Assembly (NCBI GenBank): GCA_030435675.1
Contig: CM059623.1
Location: 14,416,092 to 14,480,091, forward strand
Source of the DNA: Steinernema hermaphroditum
Taxonomy: Eukaryota > Nematoda > Chromadorea > Rhabditida > Steinernematidae
Direction: 5' to 3'
DNA length: 64,000 bases
Made by a program: the position numbers and the translations under genes. Positions 8,571-23,000 of the stretch are shown piece by piece; position 1 is the stretch's first letter, and each line of letters starts with the position of its first letter. The notes under the pieces were generated by a model that had not been told where the DNA came from, ran no database searches, and saw only the letters and a list, made by a program, of their open reading frames with translations.

Positions 8571-11500
8571 GAAATGTACAAGTTGTGATATTATTGGGTT
8601 TGTGTTTTTCAGTCTGGATATATAGATATGTGCTTGTTGGTTACGTTTCCGAAACAAAACACCGAACCACTACAGTCATCGATGTGAACGGAGGACGCAG
8701 AGGTTCAGCGAAAGCTCTAATCAAGACTCCTTGATTCTTTGAAGGATAGTTAACTATCAAAACGATCTTCTTCCGTGCTGATGTCATCTACGATGTCACT
8801 CAATAACATTTGCACTAGAATTTCGCGGAAAAGGGCTCTGCAGGTCTTCTAAAAGATTGGTAACGTTTCACAAATCCCTTAAAGTCCGTCGTGATTAAAA
8901 GGAGCTTTACACGTCGAGAATCAATCATCAGAGTGTGGGGTTTCTACCGTAATCCTTTGCACTCATAGTATCCTTGTGGTAAAATCGCCTTATGTTTAAT
9001 CCGTTCGTCCTGTAGGTTTTGTTATGGTAGGTGAATATCCGGCTCTCGACGCAACTCATATTAGTGGCGTTGCGAAGGCCCAATCACCGTATTTCGGACT
9101 CACCCACTATTCTCCAACGCCTTCTCCTAATCCATCCCAAAAATAAAAACCACCTCTCGTTAAGGCACGTATCCATCGCCGTTCGGGGCAGATTCCGTTC
9201 GCAGCGCGCAGACCAATTCCATTAGTGGCGGGCGCCAATCGGAAAGCCTCTTAGCACCCACCGTAAACAGCGCCGACCGTAAACAACGGTCAGCAAATGC
9301 CATCAGCGTAAGCTTGTACAAAGCGACGCGACGGGAAAATCCGGATGCCAAGATGATTAGAGGTGCTTGGAGAGGAGACGGCGGGCGTCAGGACGTCTTA
9401 AGTGGTGGCTCGGCGACGCCTGTTGCCATAGCGACATTTTCATTAATTGGCCGCTAATAGGAGGAAGCGGTCAGTCGCCGTGGTCGTCAACGATGCCGCA
9501 GAGGATACACTTCCCGAAGACTGTTTCCGGTGAGTCGTTTGTAGTTTTTGAACGAGGCCGCGAGGCACTTATTCGAAAAGCGGCCGTGCTGGACTTGGCG
9601 TTCCGCGCTCGATACGGTAGGTTACTGGGGGATTTTATAAGTGGTTTCTGTATATTTTTGAAAGGCGATCTTCTACGGACGCTTCTTTCGGTTCTGTATG
9701 GGAGACGGCCGATGTGGGTATGTGTGGGTATTCAAAATCAAGAAGGGCAAGAAGAAGCCGTAGTTCTGGGAGAATTGAGGAATAGAACCGAAGCGTTCCC
9801 CTTAAAATCGCTCAAATTTTAAATCCTTTCATTAGAGAAACTATCGTTTCTTCACCGTCATGGGGTTATCCGATTGCTATCAAATGTGCCAAAAAAGACA
9901 TGAAATATTACAAGGACTACCCCATATCTTTTTGGTTTTGAAGTTCAGAAGTAACAAGACTTTTTTAAAAGGAGTGAATCATAGATGCCGATGCGGTGAA
10001 ATTTCGATCTCGGCTCGGCGAACGGTCGCGATTTTTCCAGTGTACATTTCCAGTCCCGACTCGATTGGCATCTCGGTTGGCTCGAACTCTAAGTGGTTTA
10101 AGGTTTTTAGGGTTTCTTTTGATCATTGAGAAAGAGAAAAGACTTCCTGCTTCGGATTAAATTTTGAATGCGTCTCTCCTGTTTACACGCTTAATTTGTA
10201 AACCATCAGGTCTTTTTTTCATGTGCTATATTCACGTATATTTACTATCCTTCTGGATACGAACCTGTTCACCTAACTAAAATTGGAACAAAATATAAGC
10301 CGTATGATATCCAACTGCCAATCGCATTGTGAAATACAGCGAAATTTTGCATATCCTGGTCTGACTATTGGTTACCCAGTTGAGCACCGTAAAATTAAAA
10401 TTAGGAGTCTAGTACCTGAGAACGAAGGAGTCTCCATAGCCCCAACCGTGGCAGCTATACAGCTGTTTTTTCAAAATCACATCTCGTACGCGAAGAAAGA
10501 CGCCATTCATGCACAAACTCATAAATGCCATTGTAATTTCGGCGCTGCACGAACATACGATTCTTATAACGCCGCGAAAGGCGTGGCGGGAGCCTCCGAT
10601 AAAAAAAAAAAAATAAAAAAAGTTCTTCAAATCTTCTGAAAATTTGTGCACCATTTGTGTTTTTGAGGTCGCTAAACACGATGGTGAACCGGTTTCTCGG
10701 AAAACATGATAGTTTCCGAGAAATAGCAAAAAATAGACAAAAAATGTCGTGTAAACTTTGACTTAAAGCGCAAGGCATAGTTCGCGGTTCGTCCCGAAAA
10801 CCTTTTAGTCCCTTCTTTTAGAGGCTGCCCAACATTATGCTGAAATCAGTTTCCCAAAAAACCAGTAGTTTTCAAGAAACAGACCTTAGGATCCACGCAG
10901 TTTTACTGTCTAATTCCCAGTCTGTCGGTCCCGTAGTTCGCGCGTTTTCTGCGCACTTATCCAATCGGAGCGGGTCTGGGCTCATTCGACGCGCCAGAAG
11001 CTGCTGAGCAAAATGTTCCCAAGCGCGGACCTGGTCGTCACCTATTTCGGCCAAAAATAATAAAAATATTGCACAACTCGTGCCACACCGGATAGATCGT
11101 GTCGGGACCGACGGTAAAACACATTCTTGATCCTAAAGTCTGTTTCTTGGAAGCTACTGGGATTTTTGGGAAACCGACTTCACCGTCGTGTTCAGCGACC
11201 CCGAAAACATGGGTACACAAGTTTTCAGAACTTTTAAAAAACTTTTTTATCCATGACCGGGTCCCTTTAATCGACATTTACCAAGACCTGGGTAAATTAA
11301 AAGAAGATGAGTGAAGGTCTTTCACTATGAACATCGACGTTTCCGACTGGCGAAAGAGGCTTTGGTATCACAATCAGGGCTGTCTTCAAGTTTAAGCCAC
11401 TCGAGAGTCATTGTCAAATGATTGGATTGACTGAGTAAAAGGAGGATTTTCTTGAAAAGATGCCGTATTGGACAGAGACGCTCGTACACTGTGACTCGTC

Positions 11501-14001
11501 ACGTCCTATGCGTATTGTATTAAACATGGCTCTGTGCATAAGCAAATCACCACGTTGAACATCTTGCCCCATTAAGATCCTTTCATATGTGCACATTCAT
11601 CCATATGAGACATCACTCACGGCGCCCCTTTGCATGCGCTAGGTGCTTCTAGTCCCCTCCAAGGACACTAATAATTCACAACCTCCAGGCGGCCCCCCGA
11701 TCAATCCCCCAAATTGTTTTGGAGCTTCTTCAACGCCGCCGTCACCCACCGAGAACATGACGACAAACAAAAGTCCTTTGAAAAGACGCTTTCGTCACTT
11801 TCGCCTATTTTTAGACAGGGGCTTCCTCCATTTTATGTCCTCACACGTGGATTAAACACCGACAGCGACATAAGCAGGACAGCCGGGCTTCTTCTTGTTA
11901 CCTATATGCGATGTTCTGCCGTACACCCTCTTCGGGGGTCATTAGACGCGATTATGCGCCGCCAAAACAATCGTCGTGATTAGACGCCCTACGGGGGGAG
12001 AGCGAGACGGAGGAGGCCAACCGTTTTGGGCGCCATTCGCGTGACTTCGCGCGCGCCCACTTCCTGCGATGTACCTTCGCGGCAAGATCGCGCGCCAGAA
12101 TGCCACCTCCGCCGAGAACGCCGTCATGGAGTGGTGCTACTCGTCGACACGAGTTCTCGGACGCATCCACCATCATAGGGGTAGTGGCTTTTGTTGGATA
12201 ATTTGACGGGGGACACGGGTTTTGACAAATTCCTCTGGTGACCAGAAAATAATGCATTATTTATGTTGGCTTCAATCCAAAGAACTTGTGATGAGGTGAT
12301 GCATGAACAGAAAAATACTCACTCGAGGCAATTTGACTTCTTCGTCCTCTTTTGCTTAGGAATGTAGAGGTAATTTCTTATCTAATACGTAATATCGCGC
12401 AGAAAAGGGGATGGAAATGTCTCTAAAACTGATGTGGGTGGCCTGGTGCGCATTAAGTGATCCCACAAAAGACTTGCCGCGACCCCCTAACACCCTTAAG
12501 ACTGTTCCAATGTAGCCAAGCTAAATAGGCTTCACTAGCACGTATATGTAGTGCGGGTAAATAACTGACGTAATAATCACCGGATGCTGTAGTTTCGAAA
12601 TCAAAATAGAGATCGATCGGCTGGCCATCGTCCGATCAATTTCCCCTCCATGTATGCTGATTGTTGTCCTCTTTACTTGCTAAGTTTATTTAACTTCCCA
12701 TATTTGTCTTTATTGTATCAATTTTGAGTAACAATCGATGTGTGTGGTATTCCATTTTAAGTGAAAAGGTGGCTATTGAGAACGAAAGCATCCAAAGCAT
12801 TTGAGCGTTGACCTAATCGGGCAAAAGCCGTGTCGTGCTGACTGCAGGCTCACAAACTGTAACACCTAGTCAGTGCAACAGGAAATGAGATGGAATTCCC
12901 GAGCGTTGATCTAACTCTTTATCTGTCACCCACAATATACCACCTTTTCCTGGTGAGACGCTGCTGTTTTGGAAGCCAGTAGTGACTTAATGTAACATTT
13001 GGCGTCTGCTCTGAAACATCAAGCCACACGAGAAGATGTTATTGTGATAAAGGCTGTTGTTATGACCGAAGTTATTATAGAAGTATGAATAATAGAACAG
13101 TATAGATAGCTCCAAGATAGAGATGCGGAGTTAAGGGGTACAATAGGAGATAGCATTGTCTAGGATAAACCGAGAAGCCCTTGCGGTCTTTTGCCCTTTT
13201 AGCTGTCTAGACAGTCTAGACCGCTCTTGTATGTATTAATATTGATTCAGCTAGAACTTTTGGTTTTGTGTTTTGTTTAATAAACGCTGTGATAAACGCT
13301 CTGTTTTGCCTCACTTTATCCCGTCACTTCCATTCCCTTTACGTAGCAGAACCCATAAACTCCGGCTATTTTACAGTAGACTGACTACAAAGTGAGTCGT
13401 TTAGCTGACTTCAGCAAGCGGCGATCCGTTTAATCAGACTAAACTCCAGTTTTTTTGGTTACCCTTTTCGGATATGTAGAGTGGGCCAAAAGACCTCTTT
13501 ATAAGGAGTAAGCTGTATGGGGTAGACATATTCACCACACTGACCGATGCCCTGATTGCAACCGCCCAATCCTGTCCTTTTTGGGACACCCTGTACAATA
13601 TAATGGCATACATTATAGGGTGATGGCATCTTTTAACCTTCCCGTTTGTGGATCTGCATTCAACATGAGTTTTTCAGCTGACTTCAACGAGAACATGATT
13701 TAGAACAGAACCTGAAGTTTTGATAAGCGTTATCTTTCCTTTTATGACTTTTCACGCATATCGAGCGGAGATCGGAACGTTATTCATTCGCCTTTGACGC
13801 TTCGCGAGAGACAAAAAATGATATCGATGGCCGTCTTAAATAGGAGACTTTTTGGCTTCGCTAATTACTTTGGCTTCATTCGCAGAATGCACAAAACAAA
13901 GAAGCTCGAGAAATTGGCTATTTTAAATCATCCATTTCCTGGTGTGGTCGCATTCGGTCTGCGCTATGTCCGTGATACTTCTCAATCCCATTAAGTTTGC
14001 C
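8571..14001. other. Non-genic region with GC-rich islands
   Basis: No exon chain could be assembled. The 151-codon ORF at 9367-9822 (+) has no recognisable protein character and sits in a GC-rich, CpG-rich island (about 9170-9620). A second such island is at about 11640-12180. The rest is AT-richer, with scattered repeat fragments and one MITE at 13477-13595. Confidence 0.6.
13477..13595. mobile_element. Short mariner-type MITE with TA flanks
   Basis: The left end TA-GAGTGGGCCAAAAG and the right end TTTTTGGGACACCCTG-TA form imperfect terminal inverted repeats of the CAGGGTGnCCCAAAAA type common in Tc1/mariner derivatives, flanked by TA. Length is about 119 bp with no coding capacity. Related ends occur near 21300, 21700, 21780 and 27390-27560. 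Confidence 0.6.
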
Positions 14002-17000
14002 ATGGAGAGGCGTCCATCTGTATTCGACGACCCCTACTATCAGCAGTTTTGTAAGTTAGTTGATCATCGTTCAATATTTTCGAAAACAAGGCCTTATGTG
14101 ATTTCGAAAGGCGTGCTCGCAGGCTCGCACTTGCAAGGGAACCTTCCGCAGTGCCTGCATGAAATCGAAATTCCGACCCACTATAGTCTGCTTATTTTCT
14201 AAAACTCTGCAGGAATGGTCAATCAATCGTTGTAAGACCAACAATTGGAACCTGAACGTCATTAATCGAAGTACCAACATTTAGCGTTGTTACAATGTCG
14301 TTCTATCCCTGTCTGTCTAACAACCTTCTGAAGTGTCTGCCTCGGATATAGCTGAAAGTTGGCGCGCAGATAGGCCTTCATTAATGAAGGTTAAACCCAA
14401 AAGCTGGCTAGCTTATACCCACACATGACCATATAAACACCTTTCAAAAGTTGCTTTGAAGTGAGTATAGTCGCTTCCCCAAGATGCTGCAAGTTCGAAC
14501 TGGGTAGCGCCCTGGTTGCCATTTTTCCATGTCCGAGGTTCGACTCCCATTCCAACCATTCTTTTTTAATTTTTCCTTGTTTTTCCAAGGTTCCCTTGTT
14601 AGTTAGCATTTGATCTATGGCCCCCATCTTATACGTAGTTTGAGGACTGTGGTACGGCCAAGAAGAAGGTGATGTTTGGAGATAGAAAGGGAGACGGTAA
14701 AGTAGCCATTCCTCCAGAACACCAATATAGTTCACTGAGTTGTTTTATCATCGAATCTATTTGACTATTCTTCTTGATCATCACGACACAATCTGTCTTT
14801 CATCTATTGATTCATAGAGGATGAAGTAATCCTAGATGGTTGATGGCTATGACTATAATACTTTACTAACTGTTTAGACCCTTTCTTGGACCTTGTCATC
14901 CTGACACGGGCCTTTATGATGACACAATGATCTGAAAGTATATTTAAATATTTTATCGGAATAATAGAGCATACAGATCCTACTTTTACTCAAATTCTTG
15001 CGGTCTATGGCCATGAATATGAACTTCAAATCAACACTATTTTCACCTCTTAAAACATTGCGTTTTAGTTGAAGTCGGAGTGTTGGAGAAGCGACGTCCA
15101 ACAACGGTGGACAACCTGGATCACTGGCTCCGCAAGGGTGACATCGGCCAGCTGGAGAACCTTCTTCTCCAAGGGAGAGCGCATCTGCTCAACGGAAAAA
15201 CTGCTCAGAACAACCCGAAGACCCGTGTTTTCCTCAAGAACATGGAGATCTATAAGCAGAAGATCAATCTGATGCTCGAGTCAATATACATGGGCGACGT
15301 CGACGCCGTCGCCGACCTTCTTCAATACAAACGATGCATTATGGCCCGACACCCTTTAACTATGGGGACGACAGTCCACTTGGCGGTTATCCATAATCAC
15401 GTCGAGATTTTGAAGACCATTTTGTCGCATCCGAGTGCACCGATTAACGCCAGAGACGTCGTATGATCGCTGGATCTGAAGCTACATAAAGCAATGAACT
15501 GTTTAGGAAGGGAGAACTCCACTCCACTACGCGGCAGCGATGGCTGGGGCGCCAGGCGCTGATCAGTCGGCTTTCGATTTGCTCATCGAGCATGGAGCCA
15601 AGGAACATGTTCTGGATGTGGAGGGCTACGCTCCGGAGAATTACAAGAAGATACCGCTGCTGATGGATTTGCCTCAAGTTGAAGGACTGAATAAGTGTAA
15701 GTCGAGATTTTCAGTTTATGTTCAAGAAGTCCAGTGTCTTATCTCTCCTACTGCCTCATTGCTTGAGACGAAATCGAGTTCGAAGCCAAACGAATCCACG
15801 TTTGACCCGTTTTAAACCGTCGGACAGTGGTCAGGTTATAGCCTCAACATTCGAACTCGATATAGCCTGATCACTGCAGCCCAACGATCTCTCCTATGAC
15901 AGGTTCATGCTTATCTCTTCCTCGGTTTATTTCGCATTCTTTGGCGATCGAGGAAGTGTTTGTACTTGGAGATCTCGTTCAGAATCTGTAGACACTGTCA
16001 TTGGCTACAGTACTCCCACTTACGATGCTGATCTCAACGTTGCTTGGGATGAACTCGACTCTGGACCCAAACAACTTTAAATTTGATGCGTTTTTAAACA
16101 GTGCGATTCTAGAGTCTGCGTCAAAAATGACAATTCCCCCACGTAATCCACGAGTCCGAGCTCGGCTTCGTGCTGCTCTCTATAGCCTGACACTGATTTA
16201 CGCATACCACATCGAACTACTCCAATGTGTCAAGGCGAAAACCATACCGATCCGACTGAATGTAGGTAGATGTTAAGTGTTCGGGACTGTAACGACGAGC
16301 GGTCCTTAGTAGCAGAAAGCATATTACCCTGATCGATCTGACCGACCACGATAACTCAGGAAGAGTGACTCGCAGTAGATCGTATCTTCTTTCCAATGAT
16401 AACCAGATTGAATGCATGATAGTGTACCTGAGAGAATAGGCCATTTTGGATGTTTTTATTATGCACAATATTAAGGATGCATCGGAACGAAAAAAAAAGC
16501 GGCACCGGAACCGGGTGCATCCGTACACTATTATACATAATTGCTTGCTCTTTCGGATGGTATGCAAAGCGGATTGGTCCATGCCTTGAAATGCTATGGC
16601 TGATCGTCCTGAAACGTGTTGGTATAAGCTGTATAATTTGCACACCCATAGGTCCACCTTAGAAAATCGGCACTGATTGCAATACAATCTTAAGTTTAAT
16701 TGAGTTATTTAAGTTCACTGCGTTATGTTTGTTTCGAGGGCAGATATGACAGAAATTTCGCTTTTCAGTTCCAATCGACATCGGCGACGACATCGACAAG
16801 CTGATTGTCGAACGAAACCTGAAGGCGCTTCAAGAAGTCGTCTACGCCGGCGACTACGCACTTCTCCAGAATCGCGTTTTCCCACCGGCCAGCAGAGATC
16901 TTCAGCGTGTTCTGGCGCACCTGCATGTAAAATATGCCCATCTTCCTAGTTCTATCCATCCTCTTCAGACTCGAATTCGTGCCGTGCACCAAGCAGTCTC

Positions 17001-20000
17001 CGACGACGACCTCCCCACCGTAAAGCAGCTCCTCGACAACTACGATATCGCCACGGGACGCGACGAGACCGGGAAGACGCCGCTGCACCTGGCGATCATC
17101 TTCGGCCGCCGTCGCATCACCGACTACATCCTCATGATCTACCCGAACACGGTGGACGCCATCGACAAGGTGCGGAAACACTTGGACAGCTTCGCTTTTC
17201 AATTAGCGCCCAAGGGCGGCGGTGTACATGCTACTATTTGTGCGCTTCCTTGAACGTGACGAAGCGCGTTGCTAATTGAAAAAGCCGCTCTCGCGATTTC
17301 CTGACGCTTTCTTTCCAGGACGGCCGCACGCCTCTGCACTACGCTACCGTTTTGCCCAACGACCGTTTGAGGGACTCGCTCGTCAACGCCCTGATGTCCG
17401 CTGGCGCGAACTTCGCCTCCAAGGATAAGGTGTGTCTTGCTGGGCTTCGCCTTTCATCGGCGCTCTGCATCATCTTTCGTCAATCCGTGCGTGATGTTGC
17501 CTCTCAATTCTGCACAAACGAGGTTTTTTGAGGAATTCAACGATTCTCCAGATCGTGTGCTGAAATAAAAAGCACCTTGTTTGAATATATAACGCACGCG
17601 ATCAAGCCGCGATCTTAAGTATTTCGTTAGATGCATTTTAGCCAAGCAGCCGATTTCGATGTCTGAACGTGTCAAGTGCTTGTTTGATTAAAGAAGCCAC
17701 ATGTTGAAATAGATCGGAAACTTCCGAATCATCCCAAAAATATATGCAAACCATCAAATATGGTGATCTATTGTGGCTATTATTTTTTTACTTTATTTGC
17801 ATGACTTATTTTAAAGTCCGGGCGAGAGCTGGGCTGTGAGTTTCGAGACTCGAAATTTCGAGATTTTGGACCGGGCTTAGCGTCGTTAAGTGTGGCAATG
17901 TCAGTGGCAGTGGCAGGTACTGTAATTTTCTGAATGAATAGCCAATTTAACTTGCAGGATATACATCACTTTTTTGGAACTGTCGATTTCGTCTTTGAAT
18001 CTGCAACCTATCCCAAAAGTTCTGTCACCCTCAGAATCAACCGTATTTCGAAGATTTCTGGTATGGTAGGGTACCGTTCAAAATGATTATACTGAAAAAT
18101 ATCTTGCCACCTCCTCTAAACTCTAAACCCACACCCTCAAAAGCATACAGTGCAGCTCTGATATCTCACGTGCGTGCAATATTCCGAGAACGTTTATAGA
18201 TGTTTACCCTTCAAAGAGACGGAAGTTTTGGCAATTACACTTTTGCTTTTGGCCATAAACAGCTTCTTCACTTATCACACTCAATTTTGCTCGTGATTCA
18301 ACCGTAGATTGACGACTTCCTTCTTCATGAACGTAACGACCTTCCCTTATCTTAATTGAGCTCGTTCGAAGTCGTAAATAACTCTGCACTACATCCTAAG
18401 GTCTCGTAGATTCACAAGATTCACAACGACCTTTTGAGTAACATTTTATGTTTTCCTAATTTGTCCTCACGATATTCCCATATGAGCTTCGTGCCATAGA
18501 TCCCGAACATCTACCTTAATGTTTATTTTGGAAATCATCTGAGTATATCAAGTGATATCGAATCTTTTGGAAATCGGAAAAAATTGATCTTAAACATGTT
18601 CAGCACCTTCAATAATTCTATTGAGTTGGTGCTCAAACAGAGTCGTTCACTTCAGACCTTTGAATGTGAGACTCTTGAGTTCCAGATTATAGCAGTTCTG
18701 TACGGTTTGGATAATTTTACCTGCATGGCGGCCTTAGATAGCAGGTGTAGTAAAATTAGCAAACAAGTCGACATGAATTCGTGAACGGCAATCCCAAAAT
18801 CTGTCGGCTTATATGCACGCCTGACCATGTAAACACCCTTCGAAAGGTCAATTCAAGTGACGGCAGTCGACTATGCCAACAAAGGGTCAAAGACCTATGT
18901 GGTTGGGCTGGGGTGGCTCTTCTTGAAAGTCACGTCCAGACCAGCATTGTGGGGAAAATGACCATGTTTTGTGCTTGAACTGGTCAGTCTTTGTTATGTC
19001 TGGTCGATGGGAGAAAAAGACCCAACTATGACTATGCCTGTCCAAAACCGATACGTACTTACAGGCACAAAATTAACATCTGTTTGCCTAGAGGCCCGTA
19101 GTCCTGGTGGATTTGGGAAACCCCGACTTGAGTGGGACTTTTTCTCACATAATCGAAGTGTCCTCAGATCGAGCAAGTTAATTCCAAAATGGCCGAACTG
19201 GATTGGTTTTGGCTACCATTTTTCAGATTAGGGTTCGACTCCCTTCCCAAGTAGCTCTCTTTAGTTTTCTCCATTTCGCATGCTGCGATGATTACCAAAG
19301 GTGCATGATTATGTGAGAAAAAGACCCAGCACCAGTTCGAAAAAAAAAAACCAGTTTTAGAAGTGAATTCAAAGACCCTACCTATTTGGCTCGATTTGAG
19401 GCTTGAGGCGGACACGTGGGCGCTAAAATGCCACGTTTTCATTGGACTGGATTCGATTATTGACATTCCGGTTCCGATTATTGATTTCTGAACGATGGAA
19501 TTGACCGTTTCCACAGAGCATAGGGGAAAAGAAACAAACTATAGGAGTAGAAAGACAACATGTGAGCTACAAAGTTTAAGCTAAGGTTTCTGATTCAGTA
19601 GAAAAACATCTTGACTGACATTGTTATAGTCTTAAACATTGAATTGAGAGTTTTTGTATTCCACAGTATTATATTAGATTCTTAAATTTGCTATATAAAA
19701 GCGTAAACGATCAGAGAACCAAATTTCGTCTTCAAAATTTCGAGTCTTCGAGATGTCGAGCCGGATCCAAAAAACCGGAAAACCCGAACTCGAGACCATT
19801 CAGCTCTTCAGAATAGCTTCTAGAGTGAACTGTTGTCGTACATAACGATTATATGAACTATTCTCTTGTCCTTCAGACCTTTTCCTATGAAAGAAGGACG
19901 GATATATCCGGAAGACGAGTCGTCTCATGACGATTTTCGGTATGTGCAAAATAGAAGGATGTTTTGGTCTAATTACGCTTCCTGGTTATGTCACCAAAGC

Positions 20001-23000
20001 ACATCTAAAACAGCTTCCTCCTCCTCGTCACCCCAACTCCCTAATTGCCTTACCGTTCGCCGAGCAAAGTCGCCGAATTGGCTGCCGGAAATGCAGCTTA
20101 GCGAAGCGTGTCCCCCGTCCTGGTGGTCCATTAGCATCGCTCGTTTTAGGTCGGCCAACTGCCGGAGACGTATATGCGCGACCGCAAGCTCGCCAAGGAG
20201 GTGTACCAGAGCGTCCGCTCGCAAACAATCGACATGATCCAAGGTGAGGAGGGGGATAGCGCGCTCGCGCGCACGCCTCACCCAAATGCCGTTTCGGGAA
20301 TGCTCTCCGATGACGACGGCGACATCGACGTCGGCGTCGAGGAGCGCGTCCTCGCGCTCGACTTCGACCAGAAGGACTATTCGACGCTTGAGAACATCCA
20401 GATCGAGGGCCGTGGCGAGCAGATTTGGAAGCTGGTCAAGAAGCACGTGCACAATGAGAAGTTGAACAGATTTCTGCACAGCTTCAGACAGTTACAGGTG
20501 AGACTTGATCTTCTTGACGTCAGTGGTGATGTCCTCAAAGTGTACTTGATATCATTTGGGAGAGAAAAACATCGCTTTTAATACTAGGGTCCTTTAATAC
20601 TAGGGCTTTAGGACATGGGTGACCCATAATCAACGTCATTTGAGTCTGAAGCCCTATTTTGAAATTTTTGCTGTTTACTGGCATGTTTAACAGATCGCGT
20701 TAGGCTGAGCGTGGTGAGCCATTTAGACTACTATCTGTGATTCTAGCTGAAGTGCCCCAGTGGGACCATAGTTGTTCCAGTTGCGTGACCCGAACGTTCC
20801 TATTTTGCCCATCTATTTACATGCAAAGATGCCTACAAGGTGCCCCAATTTGGCTGAAATTATGCACACTAGCAGGGCTCAGAGAAAAGGTAGGATCGAT
20901 CATGATCCTATTATCAGATATTCTTTAAAGAAATATTGCATTATTTGGGAATCACCGCTGAGAAACGAATGTCACAGAAATGCTAACATACCCTTTTTTA
21001 ACATGCCTAGTGCTACATGGGCCGCTAATATTTTGTAGGAGTGATACACTCCATGAGCCCTACTGGAGTGCAAAATTTCAGCAAAATTGCCTGGGGTCAG
21101 AGAATCTCTTTAAAGGGCTCCTTTAAGTGTTCTATTGTTAGGGGAGTTGATGTCTGAAAAAGGGAGCTTTAGATAGAAGTCTGGCAAGCCATTTCTGGGA
21201 GTATCCAAAGGCGAGACCGGTCGGAAAACAAAAAACGGAAGAAACCGACTGCTCTCAAGATTTAAATTTCTGAATGGCTTTCTTGACATTTGTCTAAAGG
21301 ACCCTTTTTGGGACACTTAAATGCGAGACCGGTCAAAAAGCGAAAAAGAGACTGGTCTGTCTAAATAAGACTCTAGAGTTTATGGTTAAAATGCTGTTTA
21401 TTGTCTTATGTGCTTATGATGGCCACCGCGACAATCAGGGACCCTGTCCAGATAGATACGTGCACTTTGGGCGAGCGACTTTTCGTGGTCCTAAGTCTTT
21501 TGAAATGCGCTTTCCGAAGGTACGATCTTTGTTTAGCAAAAGTGATTTTTTACACCCTACATGATGTCCCAGAAGACGTACTGTATGTCATTTTTGAAAA
21601 CAACGTAGAGGAGGGAAAAAGGAAACAATCCGACCGGTCTCACGTTTAGATCTCAACGGAAATGACACTCCACGCTTTTGTTTAGACGCCCTTTTTGGGT
21701 CATCCTGCAGAAACGGAGAACCAGGAGATCTCCCGATTTGAATGTCTGAACGGACATCTGCTTGATTTCTGTCTAAAGTGCCCTTTTTGGTGACACCTCG
21801 TACATAGGGTGCAACAAAGAAGCACCCTTAAACGGAGTAATGTAGACAGAGTAAACGTATTTCACCCATTGATCGATGTACTCATTGCAACTGCTCATCC
21901 CTCATGTATCCATCTTTCTACAAGAAGGGCTATCTTGTACACAAATGTGGGTCTCCCATCAATATTCGTACCTTGTGCTCACCAGCATTAGAAGCACTAG
22001 AATTGGTGATGGTTCTGTCTGTACCCAAAACAAAGCAAAGACTACATAGAACAATGTGAAATAGAGACCTACTAGAATGTGATCGGAGTGCACCAAGACC
22101 GCAATTATAAAAACAAACATTATCTCCATTCTTCGAAGAGTCCTTCAAACCATTATCTTCTGAATAGCGTCTCCCATCCCCACCCACCCCAATCGATGAC
22201 CTTCCACTAACGCCTTGACGCAAGACACCTTGACTCGACCTTTTCAACCGCACAAACATTGAGCTATTTGCCATTTCCTCGCTTTGAAAACAATCTTTTT
22301 CAATTGAAAGGCATAACGGCGACGACCCTTCCTCCCTCTTCTTCTGTCCTCCCGGTCGATATCTTCCTCGTTCTTTTATGTATCCCGCCTGTCTCATGGT
22401 TAACAATCCGTCGCCTCTCGGCTGGACTAACCGTCTGGAGATGGACTTGCTAGACGCAATTGAGATGCACGTATGTCTTGGTGAGCTTTGCGATTCCACG
22501 ATCCAACATCGACCCTTTCCGGACAGCATTTTCCTCTTCCTGTTTTCGCCGTTTCATCCTCCATTTCTAGAACCGCCTTCAACAAGCGTTCGCCGCCATC
22601 GACGACAACGACTTCAAGAAGCTGCGGAGCCTGGTCGACGAGGATCTGGTGCACGCGCGCGACCCTAGAGGTAGGCATAATTCGCGATACATCCATCACC
22701 TCCATCTATGGCTTCGTGTCGTTCAAAAAAGGTCCTTTAGGGTTCGCCGTAATCCATATGGCAGTGCTTCGCGAGCGCCACGAGATGGTCGAGATGATCG
22801 CCAACGGATGGCCGCGCTACGTCGACATAGCCGACGAGGTAGGAGGATACGGTAGCACTGGGTGGACTGGCTGATGATTTGCAGAACGGTCGAGCCGCTA
22901 TCCATTATGCTGCTGCGCAGCAGAATGCGATCTACGATACTTTGGTGGATGCAGGCGCGAATTCGAACGTTGCCGACAAGGTGCAGAGGGTGGATTAACG

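Noticed and set aside
9367..9822. 151-codon plus-strand ORF
   Set aside because: It sits in a GC-rich island, has no recognisable motif, and no supporting splice or start context.
16217..16687. 156-codon minus-strand ORF in ankyrin intron 3
   Set aside because: No protein features; an ATG-less composition effect within an intron.
19877..19950. Exon-like segment after CCTTCAG at 19876
   Set aside because: In the phase required after exon 6 it hits a stop within 18 codons, while the acceptor at 20149 gives the expected ankyrin end.
21930..22529. 199-codon minus-strand ORF inside ankyrin intron 7
   Set aside because: Long but with no domain-like pattern, overlapping exon-8 flanking sequence and repeats; probably chance.
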